Positions 8,740-18,460 of a stretch of DNA of 25,849 bases are shown here, piece by piece. The stretch spans positions 1 to 25,849 of the forward strand of contig JAGTXK010000174.1 of NCBI GenBank assembly GCA_019096195.1, written 5' to 3'. Origin of the DNA: Boletus sp. NGJ. Taxonomy: Eukaryota > Basidiomycota > Agaricomycetes > Boletales > Boletaceae. The position numbers and the translations under genes were made by a program. A model generated the notes under the pieces. The model was not told the DNA's origin and made no database searches. It saw only the letters and a list, made by a program, of their open reading frames with translations. Each line of letters opens with the position of its first letter. Positions within the stretch are counted from its first letter, which is position 1.

Positions 8740-9581
8740 TGTTACCTTTATGACCAATGGTGGCACAATCCTCCGAGAAGGAAAGGCAGACCGGATGTGG
8801 AGGCCAGAGACCTAGTGCCTTCCACAGACTAGTCTTCTGGGCTTACACAGCCTAGTGCCGGTGGTGGAGTCCTGGGCTTATATGAGTGGCCGGTGGTGGA
8901 GTCCCGGGCTTACTGGGTCAGTGGCGGAGTCCTGACCAATGACAACCAACCTCTGTTGGTCGTTGGAGTTGCCGAAGCTTTAGGAGCCAGTGAAGGCAAC
9001 GATGGCACACAAGTGTGAAGTGATGAGAAGGATGATCACGAGCACAAGGGCGATCACCTCCAGAGCGTGGAGAAGGCTTCTGAGGTGAAGTGGAACCTTA
9101 GCAGGAGAAGCTGGTAGATTACATGGGAAGGAGTGTAGATCTAGGTTAGAGTTACATGAAGGGCCCGTGTCCCTATTTATAGGCCTTGCCCATCTAGGGC
9201 AGGCTTCGTAATGAATATAGTAATCGCTAGTCGCAGACGAGAGATTACTATAAATGGATCAAGGCATGAGTCTGAATGGTGAAAGTAGGAATACTAGGCT
9301 ATGTATGAGAGAGCACAGCCAAGGAGGCAATGTCTATGATTGGATCAAGAAGGAAGAAGGCATATATCAGATGAAATAGGGGAGGCGGTGTCCATATCAA
9401 ACAGGTAGCTTTCTGAAAAGGGAGTTATGAGTAACTTCCTAGAAAGGAGGTTCCAGATGGGGCGATGCCTGAGTTGGTGTCGCAGGGGAATCCCTGGTCC
9501 AAGTCAAAGAATAGATTGTCCCATAGTCCTACAGGAGGTGAAGGAAGGGGAAAAGATGTACCCCCTTCGGTAACCATAACA
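8740..9581 (-). repeat. Possible solo LTR with a TATA box (weak)
   Basis: The left edge reads TGTTACC and the right edge CCATAACA, a TG..CA pair with a TGTTA/TAACA inverted repeat like that of the chromovirus LTRs. The minus strand carries TATAAATA about midway (near 9173-9180), followed by GC-richer sequence, which fits a U3-R-U5 order. The flanks (CCTGT and CGTTG) show no duplication and no second copy is in the window. This rests on end motifs only. Confidence 0.2.
8857..8912 (+). repeat. Short tandem repeat, 32-bp period
   Basis: GCCGGTGGTGGAGTCC followed by (T/C)GGGCTTA occurs at 8857-8880 and again at 8889-8912. Partial copies lie on either side (about 8836-8845 and 8917-8935). It may be the degenerate core of a minisatellite, or LTR-internal repeats if the solo LTR call holds. 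Confidence 0.6.
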
Positions 9582-10051
9582 CGTTGCCACTGGTATGTCT
9601 TCTCTTTCACTGAACACCAGAAATCTTATTTTATGTTGTGCAGTGGTTCAGTGGGGTCTTTATGTCTCACGTGATTCCCTTCAGAGTCTGCTGCAACATT
9701 TTTGGCCCATCTGAGTCCTATCTTAGGGAATTAGGTGCACTGTTTGTGAGTTTTATATGGACATGCAACCAACGTGACTCTCTTACGTTGCCTACAGCGG
9801 AATGTTATCATTTATTGGTTACTGATCACTTGCCTGCCACCAAAAAAAAAGAACTTGGATGCTCCAATCTTCCGTAATGGGATCATACTTGGCGGGTAAT
9901 GTGTCGCCAGTGCACTGGGGCCAGCAATCTGATGTCACTTCATGTTCCTGGTGAAGTGGATTACCGACCATATAAGAATCGTTCCATGGAGACTTGCTCA
10001 TTTGCTGCTTGAATTTCCCCTCACTTCATATTTGCGCTGTGATCTTCTGCT

Positions 10052-11691
10052 ATGCCTGCTAATCCTCAAGGTAGCTCCCTGCCTGCATTTGCTGGAAACA
10101 ATGGAGAGCAGGACAATGTCACTAGAGAAAAACGCTGAATCAGGGAGTTAGAAGAGGAGGTCGAGCAACTTCGCTCAAACAAGGAAGCGAGACGATCATA
10201 AGCTCCAAAGTTGTGACAAATCCATTCCTAGCTAACAACTTGGAATAATCACAGAAACTCTGTCAGCATTGTGAACAGAGGACATGCATTCCGAAGAGTT
10301 GTCACTCTCTTTGATAACGCAGTCGATCTTGTCTGCGAATATGATCGACAGGCAGAAATCACGGATGAAGGCTTAGATGATGAGGACAATCCTAACAGGC
10401 CATTCCCACATTCCCCTGGGTGAGTTTCACCTGCCCTTTGTATTAATCTAATATTTAATTTTTGTAGTCAAGACCACATATATTGAGGGTTTCTCGAGTT
10501 TCTTGAGTTTTTTCCGTGGATCAAGGTTAAATTGACTAGTTGTGAACCAGATGAGCTTGAGCAAATATTCAAAGAGGTAATGAATATCCAGTTCAATATA
10601 CTAGTAGTTCATGGATCTAACATGTTCCAGTTGCGAAGAGGCGGCGATGGGGCTCGGGGTGACAATGCCTCCAGCCTGAAAAAAGAAGTTGTGGTTTGGC
10701 TCACCAATCTTTATGGTCCTATTCACCCACCTATCTCATCAAGCATGAAGTCTGACTGCGGGTTGGATCATGATGTTACAGGACGTCTTCTCTTTCCTGT
10801 CGAATATGATTGGAATGATGCTGAGTAAGTGGTCGTACCCTCCTGCATCTATCCCATTGATGATCATTAGAGTGAGGAAAAACATTTGCGAGCGCCATCC
10901 AGAGTTCCCGGTAGCCGAAGACTCATGGCTGAGGTTCCTGTACGATACGGAATATCAGTATGATCCCAACGACATAGAAAAGGGTCTTTTCAAATCTATG
11001 CTACTACTCAAGGTAACCATTTCTCCCTGGATAAGCAGAACTGTGTTGAATGTGATTCCAGGCCTTTAAACTAATCTTCACTTCCCCTTCCTCGTCTCAA
11101 GAAGTATCTGCAGATGAACATTCTGAGACACGTGATGCATACAGACGTGCGCGCTCCTCCACTGACAAAAGCACATGTTCTAATGTTGCCTCCCTCATTG
11201 GTATGTGGTCTGTTAAGCCTCGAGCGGTCACGTATACTGCAGTACAGATACTAAGTTTCATTAGTAGGATCTCGGGAATGTTCACATCACTGACAAATGA
11301 TATTACAGCTTCGTTTTGCACTCTCAGGCCTCATGTGCTGGTGATCTATGGACAGTGATTTTGACGTGCGGATTTTTTACCAAAATATTGTTGATTATTT
11401 TGAAGCTCCCCCCAGTCCAGTTGCAAAGGCCCGAGTGCAGGATCTGTTACTCTGGTGGGACAGGTACAAGATCATAACTTAATCTCTAACTCAATGCTAA
11501 TACCATACAACAGGAAGGTCTTTGGATATCAATGAGAAATTGTCTGTGCTCCCGAAAATGTGGCTTCGTTGTCCATTGCACATTTGGCTTCCCAGCAGGC
11601 TTCTGCGTCCTGTGCCTGCACCACGAGTGGTCATGTAACTGCTGAATTGGACCCATGCATCCACATGAAGTTACCTACGACACGTCAATAA
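10052..11691 (+). pseudogene. Decayed multi-exon gene resembling the Agaricomycete DUF6698 family
   Basis: ATG at 10052 begins a coiled-coil-like N-terminus (IRELEEEVEQLRSNKE) broken by TGA at 10136 and TAA at 10199. Later exons give FRRVVTLFDNAVDLV, SCEPDELEQIF, GARGDNASSLKKEVVVWL, LDHDVTGRLLFPVEYDW, YDPNDIEKGLFKSMLLLK, FKLIFTSPSS, DFDVRIFYQNIVDYFE, SPVAKARVQDLLLWWD and RKVFG. Together these match what I remember of DUF6698 proteins, whose function is unknown to me. Introns fit at 10420-10467, 10577-10630, 10825-10870, 11013-11061 and 11464-11513, all GT-AG. A sixth at 11248-11308 has AT where GT is expected. A further intron near 10205-10265 is probable but its ends are unclear. More stops lie at 11342 and near the end. 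The kept introns show this is not a retrocopy. Confidence 0.7.
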
Positions 11692-12029
11692 TCTAATGTG
11701 TTGCTCCTGTTCTGTAAATATATACAAATGGTTGCTGATATTATACACCACATGCTGGCCAATATATTTTGATCATTCTGATGACTATTTACTTGCTTGG
11801 AGTGACCATTATATTTATGATAAGGGTGAGAATTCTATAGAAAGTTCTGTGTACCAGATAGGATCCATAGCAAACTTCATCTAGTTTTTAATTTGACAAA
11901 ACCTTTCACAAGTTTTCCATTGCCTAGCAGATATTGATGAGCCAAGAACACAATCCAATTAATATATAGATCATCAATTAGTCATCAACTTGTCTGTTTT
12001 GTGTCATTGTCATCCAACAATGTAAATGT

Positions 12030-12290
12030 GTGTTATATTCCTATCAGATGGTATAGCATGGGTAAAGATCAAAATATAGTGAATGACTTCTATTATCACA
12101 ATATTATCAAAACACCAGTGCCATTTACATATTAGTTCTATAGATTTCAATCTGAAATAATAAAGATTGTCTTTTACAATTTCCACAAGTTACTGAATAA
12201 TTGACAATCACATTGTCCTTTGTATTGCTGTATCATACCTTTATCAGATGGTCTGATATGGGTAAAGACCAAAAAGTAGTAGTTGAATCC
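12030..12290 (+). repeat. Diverged direct duplication, period about 200 bp
   Basis: TATCAGATGGT, then ATGGGTAAAGA and CAAAA, occurs at about 12042-12085 and again at about 12242-12285, with similar spacing between the blocks. The match is short and imperfect, so this may be an old tandem duplication or two related repeat copies. Confidence 0.4.
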
Positions 12291-12715
12291 TAAGTGAAGA
12301 CAGTAAACTTTAATCATGCTTATGAATTCTACTTTCCACTAAAAACTGGCTCTCAAGATACTTAGTTATAACATTTACAGCTGTTATTAATGATCTTTGA
12401 CCTATATCAGCATATATATATGATTAGCTTCCTGGTGCTAATAATTATTGAGATTATGGTAAATGTAAGGTTTATAATTATCTTATATGATATTCTCAAA
12501 AGTTTTCAAATTCACTGATGCAGTAAGAGGTGTTGTGCCGAAAGAAACTTACCAGCCTGCTGCTAGTTAGATATCTCAGACTGTAGATATGCCACACTCG
12601 GGCTGTAAAATATACAAGCACAGTGAGCCCATGAGCCCAGTGGTGAGTCTAACGTATCGTTCCAACCCACGGGTCACGACATTGTGGGGAAGACAAGAGG
12701 TTCAGTGTACCAAGT

Positions 12716-13294
12716 TTGTGTGCAGGGACTCATCACACGACACAGCAACACTGGGCTCATAGTGTATCAGCTGTTGGACTCAAACGATTACTTAGTTGTT
12801 CATACTCACATAATCGTAGTGGTGTTTATTTACCCATTCGTCTGTTCATTCCACCTCAGTTGCTTGTCATAGTCAACCGAGTCTTACGTTGCTGCATCAG
12901 CATCAGCAAGGATCAGGCCTATGCATTCTGGCACTCCAACGACTTCTCGCAAGCTCAACTGCGTCAGGTTACTGGCAGCAAGGGTGGTGAACATGGAGAC
13001 AATCCAGGTGAATTCGACTCAACTGAGCTGAATTTGATCAGGAATGTCATTGGAAGAGTAATTGAGAATACCTCCTCGTCAGCATATTGCTGTTTGACAT
13101 CGCATAAACATCTGATCGGTGACAGTTGCAGCCCATGGGGAACATGGAGAAATAATCCCAGTGTCACCGACATGCACTCTACAGGATTACATTTTGTATA
13201 TACTACTCGTGTTACCATAGGGTCGTCCGTTATCGCGCTTATCAATATGTTGTGTTCAACAGGGCTCTGCCAGCAAGCTTGCTGGAATGGTTGA
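12716..13294 (+). CDS. Unidentified open frame, possibly a gene remnant
   Basis: A 192-codon frame starting at ATG 12716. The middle has a hydrophobic run near residues 45-65 (rich in Leu, Ile and Val) and a more polar C-terminal half. I see no family motif, no clear introns and no neighbour that explains it. It may be chance, although it is the longest open frame between 7856 and 14700. Confidence 0.2.
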   Translation: MCAGTHHTTQQHWAHSVSAVGLKRLLSCSYSHNRSGVYLPIRLFIPPQLLVIVNRVLRCCISISKDQAYAFWHSNDFSQAQLRQVTGSKGGEHGDNPGEFDSTELNLIRNVIGRVIENTSSSAYCCLTSHKHLIGDSCSPWGTWRNNPSVTDMHSTGLHFVYTTRVTIGSSVIALINMLCSTGLCQQACWNG

Positions 13295-14440
13295 ATGGGG
13301 TTGCAATGTCACCGGTCGGATATCTTGTCTTGTGCCTGTCACTGTCAAATCAGAACATTGGGCCCATCAGACTTTGCCATGCATGTTCGGTTCAGAACCA
13401 GCATCATGGAATGAAGTACTAGCAGGAGCTATATAGTACCATCAATAAGGGGGCCATAACACAGGCATCCTGGATAGAGGTAGTTGCTCCGAGTCAGTTT
13501 AGGGGAAGGATTGAACTGGGGCCCAGGCTATAGGTAGTTCTTCAGTCAATGGTAGGTCACTAGGAAGCTCTCCAATGTTAATGCTACTGTAATGCCATAC
13601 TATACTTAACACTTAGGATGAAGTGAGTGATGCGGTATTGGTTGGACACTCGGTGCATACTTCCACTGGGGGAGGGCTGTATCCACCATGCGGCTGTGAA
13701 GCTCCTGAAACCAAACGGTTTGCCTTGCAGCCTTTGCTCAAGCCCACACAAGCCGACAAGTTGACAGTGTTCTAGACATCTTTTCACCATGAGTGTATAC
13801 CACCTCTAGCCATGCCCATGCATCTCTGAGCAAAGACGACAGACAGCATGTATCACAGCCTGTCCTTGTTGTCATCCTCAGAATCTTGCAACACGATTGC
13901 CAGCATCAAGACCAGTTCAATGAAATTCATCTGTGCAATAGTCAATGTTACAGATCTGATACATGGCAAGAAGCTAGGGAAATAAACAAATAAACACCAA
14001 CAAAATGAACATCCAAAAAGTGTATGAGACACACTGGCGGACATTTCCCATGATGTTGCCCTTGGTACAGCTCTGTGTAGTCAAAGTGATTAGAATCACC
14101 CTCGGCGAGTATCAACTGAGTCAGCTCCGCCACATATTTCACTGTGTAGTATATGCAGATGGTAACAACACAATGATACTATCACTATTTCTTCAATTTG
14201 TGCGTCAAGATGGATACAAGAATAGAGAGAAAAGCCCATGAGAGGAGAGAGAGATGATATTGTTTCTTTGAGAGATGGAAATGGATTTTATGGTAATGGT
14301 GGGAAAATAAACATGGAATGATGGGGTTTATATATGTTGTCTGACACTCAGTTACATAATGGTGACATAATAAAAGCCTTACCAAATGTATGTAATCATA
14401 TTACAGCATGCTAGGGTCCAATATATGTAATCAAAACTTA

Positions 14441-14653
14441 GAGTCAAAAAACTGTCCAAATGAGTCATTGTTTTGAAATGGCTGCCAGTTCATCAATTCT
14501 TATTCATATGTCTTAAACCCTTGATGGAGAGAAAGCCAAGGGTCAGTGCTTTATTTCATACACCTATATGTTAGGGTAAAGGTTAGGGGTTATTGGGGAA
14601 TAATGTGTTTAGTGAAAAATGACCAAACATGTGGACAGTTTTTTGAGCCACTG
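14441..14653. mobile_element. Probable Tc1/mariner-like MITE (213 bp)
   Basis: The left end reads GAGTCAAAAAACTGTCCAAATG. The right end, reverse-complemented, reads CAGTGGCTCAAAAAACTG and continues TCCACATG, so at least 14 bases match exactly, with weaker similarity beyond. Both ends abut TA (14439-14440 and 14654-14655), the Tc1/mariner target. The right terminal CAGTG is typical of that group, while the left end lacks about four bases. It encodes no protein, so it would depend on a transposase elsewhere. It sits against the last 11 bp of a copia 5' LTR. Confidence 0.5.
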
Positions 14654-14664
14654 TATATTCCACA

Positions 14665-14679
14665 GGTTATGAGCCCTGC
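14665..14679 (+). other. Copia primer-binding site, complementary to initiator tRNA-Met anticodon arm
   Basis: GGTTATGAGCCCTGC follows the LTR end directly. It is the complement of GCAGGGCTCATAACC, the anticodon stem-loop of fungal initiator tRNA-Met as I recall it from yeast. The next bases (TGCTTC) also resemble the complement of the stem beyond it, with a one-base difference. Drosophila copia uses a 5' half of this tRNA cleaved in the anticodon loop, so half-tRNA priming is inferred here. Confidence 0.75.
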
Positions 14680-14715
14680 TGCTTCGTAAATTTTCACAAA
14701 AATACCATCTAAGCC

Positions 14716-15530
14716 ATGTCGACTATCCTGCTCACCACTGATACACTCCCAAACAATGTGCCCAAGCTTGATGTCAAAGGGATGAACTGGGTCATATTCT
14801 CTTTTTGTTTCCAGACCACTGTCGAAGGGAAAGAGATGTGGGGACACTTTGATGGATATGAACTGAAACCAACATTGAGCACCAGTTCAACAGTCGAGGA
14901 AACTGAAAACCTTTGGAAATGGCAGAAGAACAAGGGTATTTCAAAGCATCTTCTTACACAGTGTATTCTGGATTCAACTGCACTGAAAATCTGAAAACTA
15001 GTAACTGTGAAAGAGATGTGGGCAGAGATCGTATGCAAATATATGGAAAAAGGAACCTATGCTCAAACAGACCTGTGCACACAGTTCCTAGACTCAAAAA
15101 TGACCAAGGGAGGTGATGTTTGCCAGTTCCTTGACGATCTGCGGATGAAGCAAGAAGAGTTAGCTTCTGTAGGTGTCAAGATTGATAAGAAAGATTACCA
15201 ATCAACAATTATCAAATCCCTACCTTCGTACCTCGCCAACTTCTCATCAAGTCAACTCACCACTGCTTGCCTGTATGTGTCTATAAAAACTATTGTCTCC
15301 AATACCCTGATTTTGCTTATCAGTGAGGAAGCCGAATGACAGAAGACAAAATGTGCCAGTCGAAGTGAAACAAAAGATCATGATGAAGTGATTGCTGTAA
15401 CTTCATTGGCTCATGGATGAGGAAGGGGCAGACGACCACCCCATAGTAACCATCCGAAGTGGAAATGCTGGACTTGTGGTTTTGAGGACCATCTAGCTTG
15501 AGACCACGACAAAGCAAAGAAGAGTGAAGA
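14716..15530 (+). pseudogene. Copia Gag (UBN2-type) with zinc knuckle remnant
   Basis: ATG at 14716 is in good context (AGCC before it). The protein has the copia Gag pattern: LDVKGMNWVIFSF, then TVKEMWAEIVCKY, then FLDDLRMKQEELASVG and a conserved STIIKSLPSYLANF. A knuckle CWTCGFEDHLA follows at about 15469, but the place of its final Cys reads His after a TGA. Stops lie near 14991, 15337, 15418 and 15499. Gag would form the particle and bind the RNA. Confidence 0.8.
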
Positions 15531-16424
15531 CAAAAAGACTCACTCAAATAGTGCCCAAGCCATGGAAGACAACAGTGACTCTGAGGACCGAGTATTTGGA
15601 GTAGTGGAGGATGACGAATCACTCCCTGACCTGTTGTCAACAGACTCAGATAGTGATGCTGAATGCAAGGATGTACTGGGTAGAGCAGACGATGAGGACG
15701 ATTGGTTCTCGGTTGCTGGCAACGACAGTCCATGGGGCTGTGGATGGGAGGAAGAAGAGCTTTGAGCACAAGATGTTGACAACAAGACATTGAGTGGCTG
15801 TGCTGGCCCTTCCTCCACTGAAGATAAAAACCTAGAAAACGTTGCAATGAAGGTTAGTGACCGGGCAACAGAAAACACCTGCATTGAGCTATATGACTTG
15901 GGTACAACATGTCATATCACCCCAGACCGAGACCACATGATTAATCTCTAAGAGATCACACCAAAGTCTTTCACTGCTGCAAACAAACAGAAGTTCAGTG
16001 CCACTAGATTAGGAGATCTGATCATTGAAGTTCCTAATGGAATCAAAGTGTCAAAACTACGTTTGATGGAAGCGTTGTACTCATGGGAGGTAGGGTACAC
16101 ACTCGTGTTGATTGGTCATCTTGATGAGCTTGGGCTCTCGACGACATTTGCAGAAGGTCACTGCACAATCTGCAGCGCTGACAGAGAAATGATCGGGAGC
16201 ATACCATGTACGGCAAAAGGCCTGTATCGCATTGTGCATGAGGACAAACATGCTAGGGCTGCAACAGAATGACTCACCATGATGAAATTCCATAGGCAGA
16301 TGGGCCACATTGCACCAAGTGCCTCACTGAAAAAGGCCTTGTTAGCAGCCTTAAATTCGATCTAAGCAAACTGGATACCTTTTGCGAATCATGCATCTAT
16401 GAAAAAGCCACCCGGAAGGCTATC
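15531..16424 (+). pseudogene. Copia protease and pre-integrase zinc finger
   Basis: A very acidic linker (EDNSDSEDRV, DDEDDW) leads to the protease loop CIELYDLGTTCHI at about 15879. The usual motif is Asp-Ser-Gly, so Ser is replaced by Leu, one C-to-T change. KFSATRLGDLII follows, as in copia proteases. The integrase zinc finger is readable in two frames: FHRQMGHIAP supplies the His pair and FCESCIYEKATRKA the Cys pair. A frameshift lies between them near 16350. In-frame stops lie at about 15760, 15949 and 16270. Confidence 0.75.
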
Positions 16425-16496
16425 GTGAAGGAGCGCAGTGGCCCACGTTCTGATTCAGTCGGTGGCATCGTCTATTCAGATGTCTGGGGCCTATTG

Positions 16497-16653
16497 CCTG
16501 TCGCAACGCTGGGAGAGAAGAACTATTATGTGACCTTCATGGATGACAATACCAGACTTATGCACTTCCACCTTCTGGGCAGAAGAGTGAAACCTTTGAG
16601 GCCTATTGAGGTTTTGAGGCATGGTTGGATAGGCAGCTAGTGGCGAAAGTTAG
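16497..16653 (+). repeat. Inverted duplication in integrase, left arm (157 bp)
   Basis: The arm is repeated in reverse complement at 16758-16915 with about 92% identity by eye and a 104-bp spacer. It encodes VATLGEKNYYVTF and the residues after it. The left arm has a frameshift near 16580, so the sense copy is the more damaged one. Confidence 0.92.
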
Positions 16654-16757
16654 ATTACTCCACTCCGATCGAGGGGGAGAATACCAGAGCAAGGAATTCA
16701 TACTGTACCTTCAGTCACAGGGAACCATGCAGCACCTGACAGCGCATGACATGCCAC

Positions 16758-16915
16758 CTAACTTTCGCCACTAGCTGCCTGTCCAACCATGCCTCAAAAT
16801 CTCGATAGACCTCAAAGGTTTCACTCTTCCGCTGCAGAAGGTGGAAGTGCATAAGTCTGGTATTGTCATCTGTGAAGGTCACATAATAGTTCTTCTCTCC
16901 CAGTGTTGCGACAGG
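16758..16915 (-). repeat. Inverted duplication in integrase, right arm (158 bp)
   Basis: Read on the minus strand this gives VATLGEKNYYVTFTDDNTR and HFHLLQRKSETFEVYRDF without a break, which is closer to a normal copia integrase than the sense arm. It replaces the segment that should hold the third catalytic residue. Strand switching during reverse transcription is a likely origin. Confidence 0.92.
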
Positions 16916-17274
16916 TGTTCCTGCAGGGAGAAGCAGCTCATCATGTGGTTTGGTTGAAGAATCGAACACCTACCAAGGTACTTGAGGGGAAGTCACTGTA
17001 CAAGATCACACTGGGCAAAAAGCCTGACTTGAGTCATTTGTGCAAGTGGGGATCACCTGTTTCCATCAAGATGGGTGCTGGATCAAAGCTGGGAGGAAAA
17101 ATTGAGCAAGGAAAATGGTTAGGTATTGATGAACGTACCAAGAATGCCTGTCAAGTGTACTGGCCAATGAAGCGAACAGTGACCATCGAGCACAACGTGT
17201 ATTTTGACACCGCACCACGTGCCATTGAGGGGGAGGAAGAACCTACCATATTGGGCACTGGCACCTCAGCTTAG

Positions 17275-17760
17275 TCACCCAATTCTGTCATTACCCCAAA
17301 GCCACCGCCTATGCCTGTTGTCACCGCAATACAGCCTTTGGCAAATGCCACTGCTGTGCCACCTCCACTCACCACACGTCCTGTCACACCACTATCACCA
17401 CTCACACCGCTACCATCCCTTTTCGCTTCCCCATCGCCCCCCACTCACAACCTACCTGCATTCAACAACGACAACAATGAACCATGCACCAAGCAGACCT
17501 GAAAACCCAGCCAGCAGATCCTCGACATCATCAATGGCAAGGCCGCTGCCACCACGCTCCCTCACAGCATCCAAGCACCTAGCCCCATCGTTGAAGAACC
17601 TCCCCTGGCACCTGCTAAGCCTACCTCTTTCGAAGGAACTGGCCAAGCCAAGCAGTTGCTCGCCGTATCTGTGAATGACAATTACAATGAACAAGAGCTG
17701 ATGATGCTTGTAAATGAGGCAATTGCCGAGGCTGAAGCCCTCAAGCCCACCACACTCGCT
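17275..17760 (+). other. Integrase-RT linker of the copia element
   Basis: The frame stays readable with stops near 17500 and 17770 and is dominated by Pro, Thr, Ser and Ala (PPPLTTRPVTPLSPLTPLP). Such linkers between integrase and RT are variable and disordered in copia elements. It ends in an acidic helix-like stretch (NEQELMMLVNEAIAEAEAL) just before the RT domain. Confidence 0.6.
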
Positions 17761-18460
17761 GAAGCGAGATGACGCCCAGATTGGCCGAAGTGGGAAGATG
17801 GCATATGCAAAGAGCTCAACACCCTCTGCAAGGCTGGCACCTGGGAACTCACTGATCCCCCTCCAGGTGCCAACATAGTAGGATTAAAGTGGGTATTCTA
17901 TGTGAAAAAAGACACTGCCAGAAACATTGTGTGCTACAAGGTGCGTCTCGTTGCTCAAGAGTACTCACAGGTCCCAGGAGTCGATTATTTTGACACATAT
18001 GCCCCAGTCACAAAACTTGCATCCATCTGCACCATCCTTGCCCTAGCTGCTTGCCACAACCTTGAATTGCATCAAATCGACATCAAGGGCACATACCTCA
18101 ATGGGGAACTGAAGCACAACGAGCACATTATTATGTGTCAGCCACCAGGGTATGCTGACCTGGCTCACCTGCACCACATTTGTCGACTACACAAAACCCT
18201 CTACGAACTGAAATAGAGCGGTGGACGGTGGTACCAAAAGCTCGTTGAAATTTTGGTAACAAAACTTGCTTTTTAGCAATGCACCATCGACCAGGCAGTA
18301 TTCATCAAATGGATGGGCATGTCCCTCACTATAATTGTCATGCATGTTGATGACTGCACAATTGCCGCAACTGATATCGGGCTCATTGTAGCAATGAAAA
18401 TGCAGCTTGTGAAGTTCGTCAAGATAACAGACTTGGGCGAACTGCATTGGTTGCTAGGAA
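17761..18460 (+). pseudogene. Copia reverse transcriptase
   Basis: Frame 1 gives WPKWEDGICKELNTL, IVGLKWVFYVKKD, CYKVRLVAQEYSQVPGVDY, TYAPVTKLASI, HQIDIKGTYLNGEL and KTLYELK, in the classical copia order. The active site reads MHVDDCTIAA at about 18345, with both Asp present. His in place of Tyr before VDD is a variant I associate with fungal copia. Stops occur after KTLYELK (TAG at 18214) and at about 18274 (TAG), both one change from CAG. It would make the cDNA if intact. Confidence 0.88.

Larger units (their letters stand above)
7856..10051. other. Gap without an identified gene
   Basis: No reading frame here has a recognisable domain. A 73-codon minus-strand frame at 7865-8083 (many Leu and Ala) ends beside the LTR, but I cannot match it. 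The stretch 8820-8940 has short direct repeats. A TATAAATA on the minus strand near 9173-9180, with TG..CA-like ends some 400 bp away on each side, could mark a solo LTR. The rest looks like unique, decayed DNA. Confidence 0.5.
11692..14440. other. AT-rich gap without an identified gene
   Basis: 11692-12540 is AT-rich with no coding signal. It holds two diverged copies of a segment about 200 bp apart. 12716-13294 is an open frame of 192 codons that I cannot identify. 13300-14440 has only short frames on either strand with no motif that I recognise, and some AG-rich low-complexity sequence near 14235-14260. Confidence 0.5.
16425..17274 (+). pseudogene. Copia integrase, disrupted by an inverted duplication
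   Basis: The first catalytic Asp is in YSDVWGLLP, followed by YYVTFMDDNTR. The second lies in SDRGGEYQSKEF at about 16666-16700. Where the third catalytic Glu should follow (after QHLTAHDMP), the sequence switches at about 16758 to an inverted copy of 16497-16653. It resumes sense coding at about 16916 with EAAHHVVWLKNRTPTK, a well-known block further downstream. The Glu region is therefore missing. The C-terminal part (KWLGIDE, CQVYWP, VYFD) is normal and ends with TAG at about 17272. This copy could not integrate DNA. Confidence 0.8.

Noticed and set aside
8857-8935. CRISPR-like short repeats
   Set aside because: Two full copies and partial ones with a short, related spacer and in a eukaryotic context; a degenerate tandem repeat fits better.
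9425-9877. Overlapping small frames on both strands
   Set aside because: No motif, biased composition and no supporting neighbour; consistent with chance.
14665-14686. tRNA-iMet-like sequence as a tRNA gene
   Set aside because: Only the anticodon arm is matched, in complement, and it sits directly at the LTR end, so it is a primer-binding site and not a tRNA gene.
16715-16969. Minus-strand ORF with integrase-like sequence as a separate antisense gene
   Set aside because: It is the right arm of the inverted duplication; it has no start context or domain beyond the copied segment.
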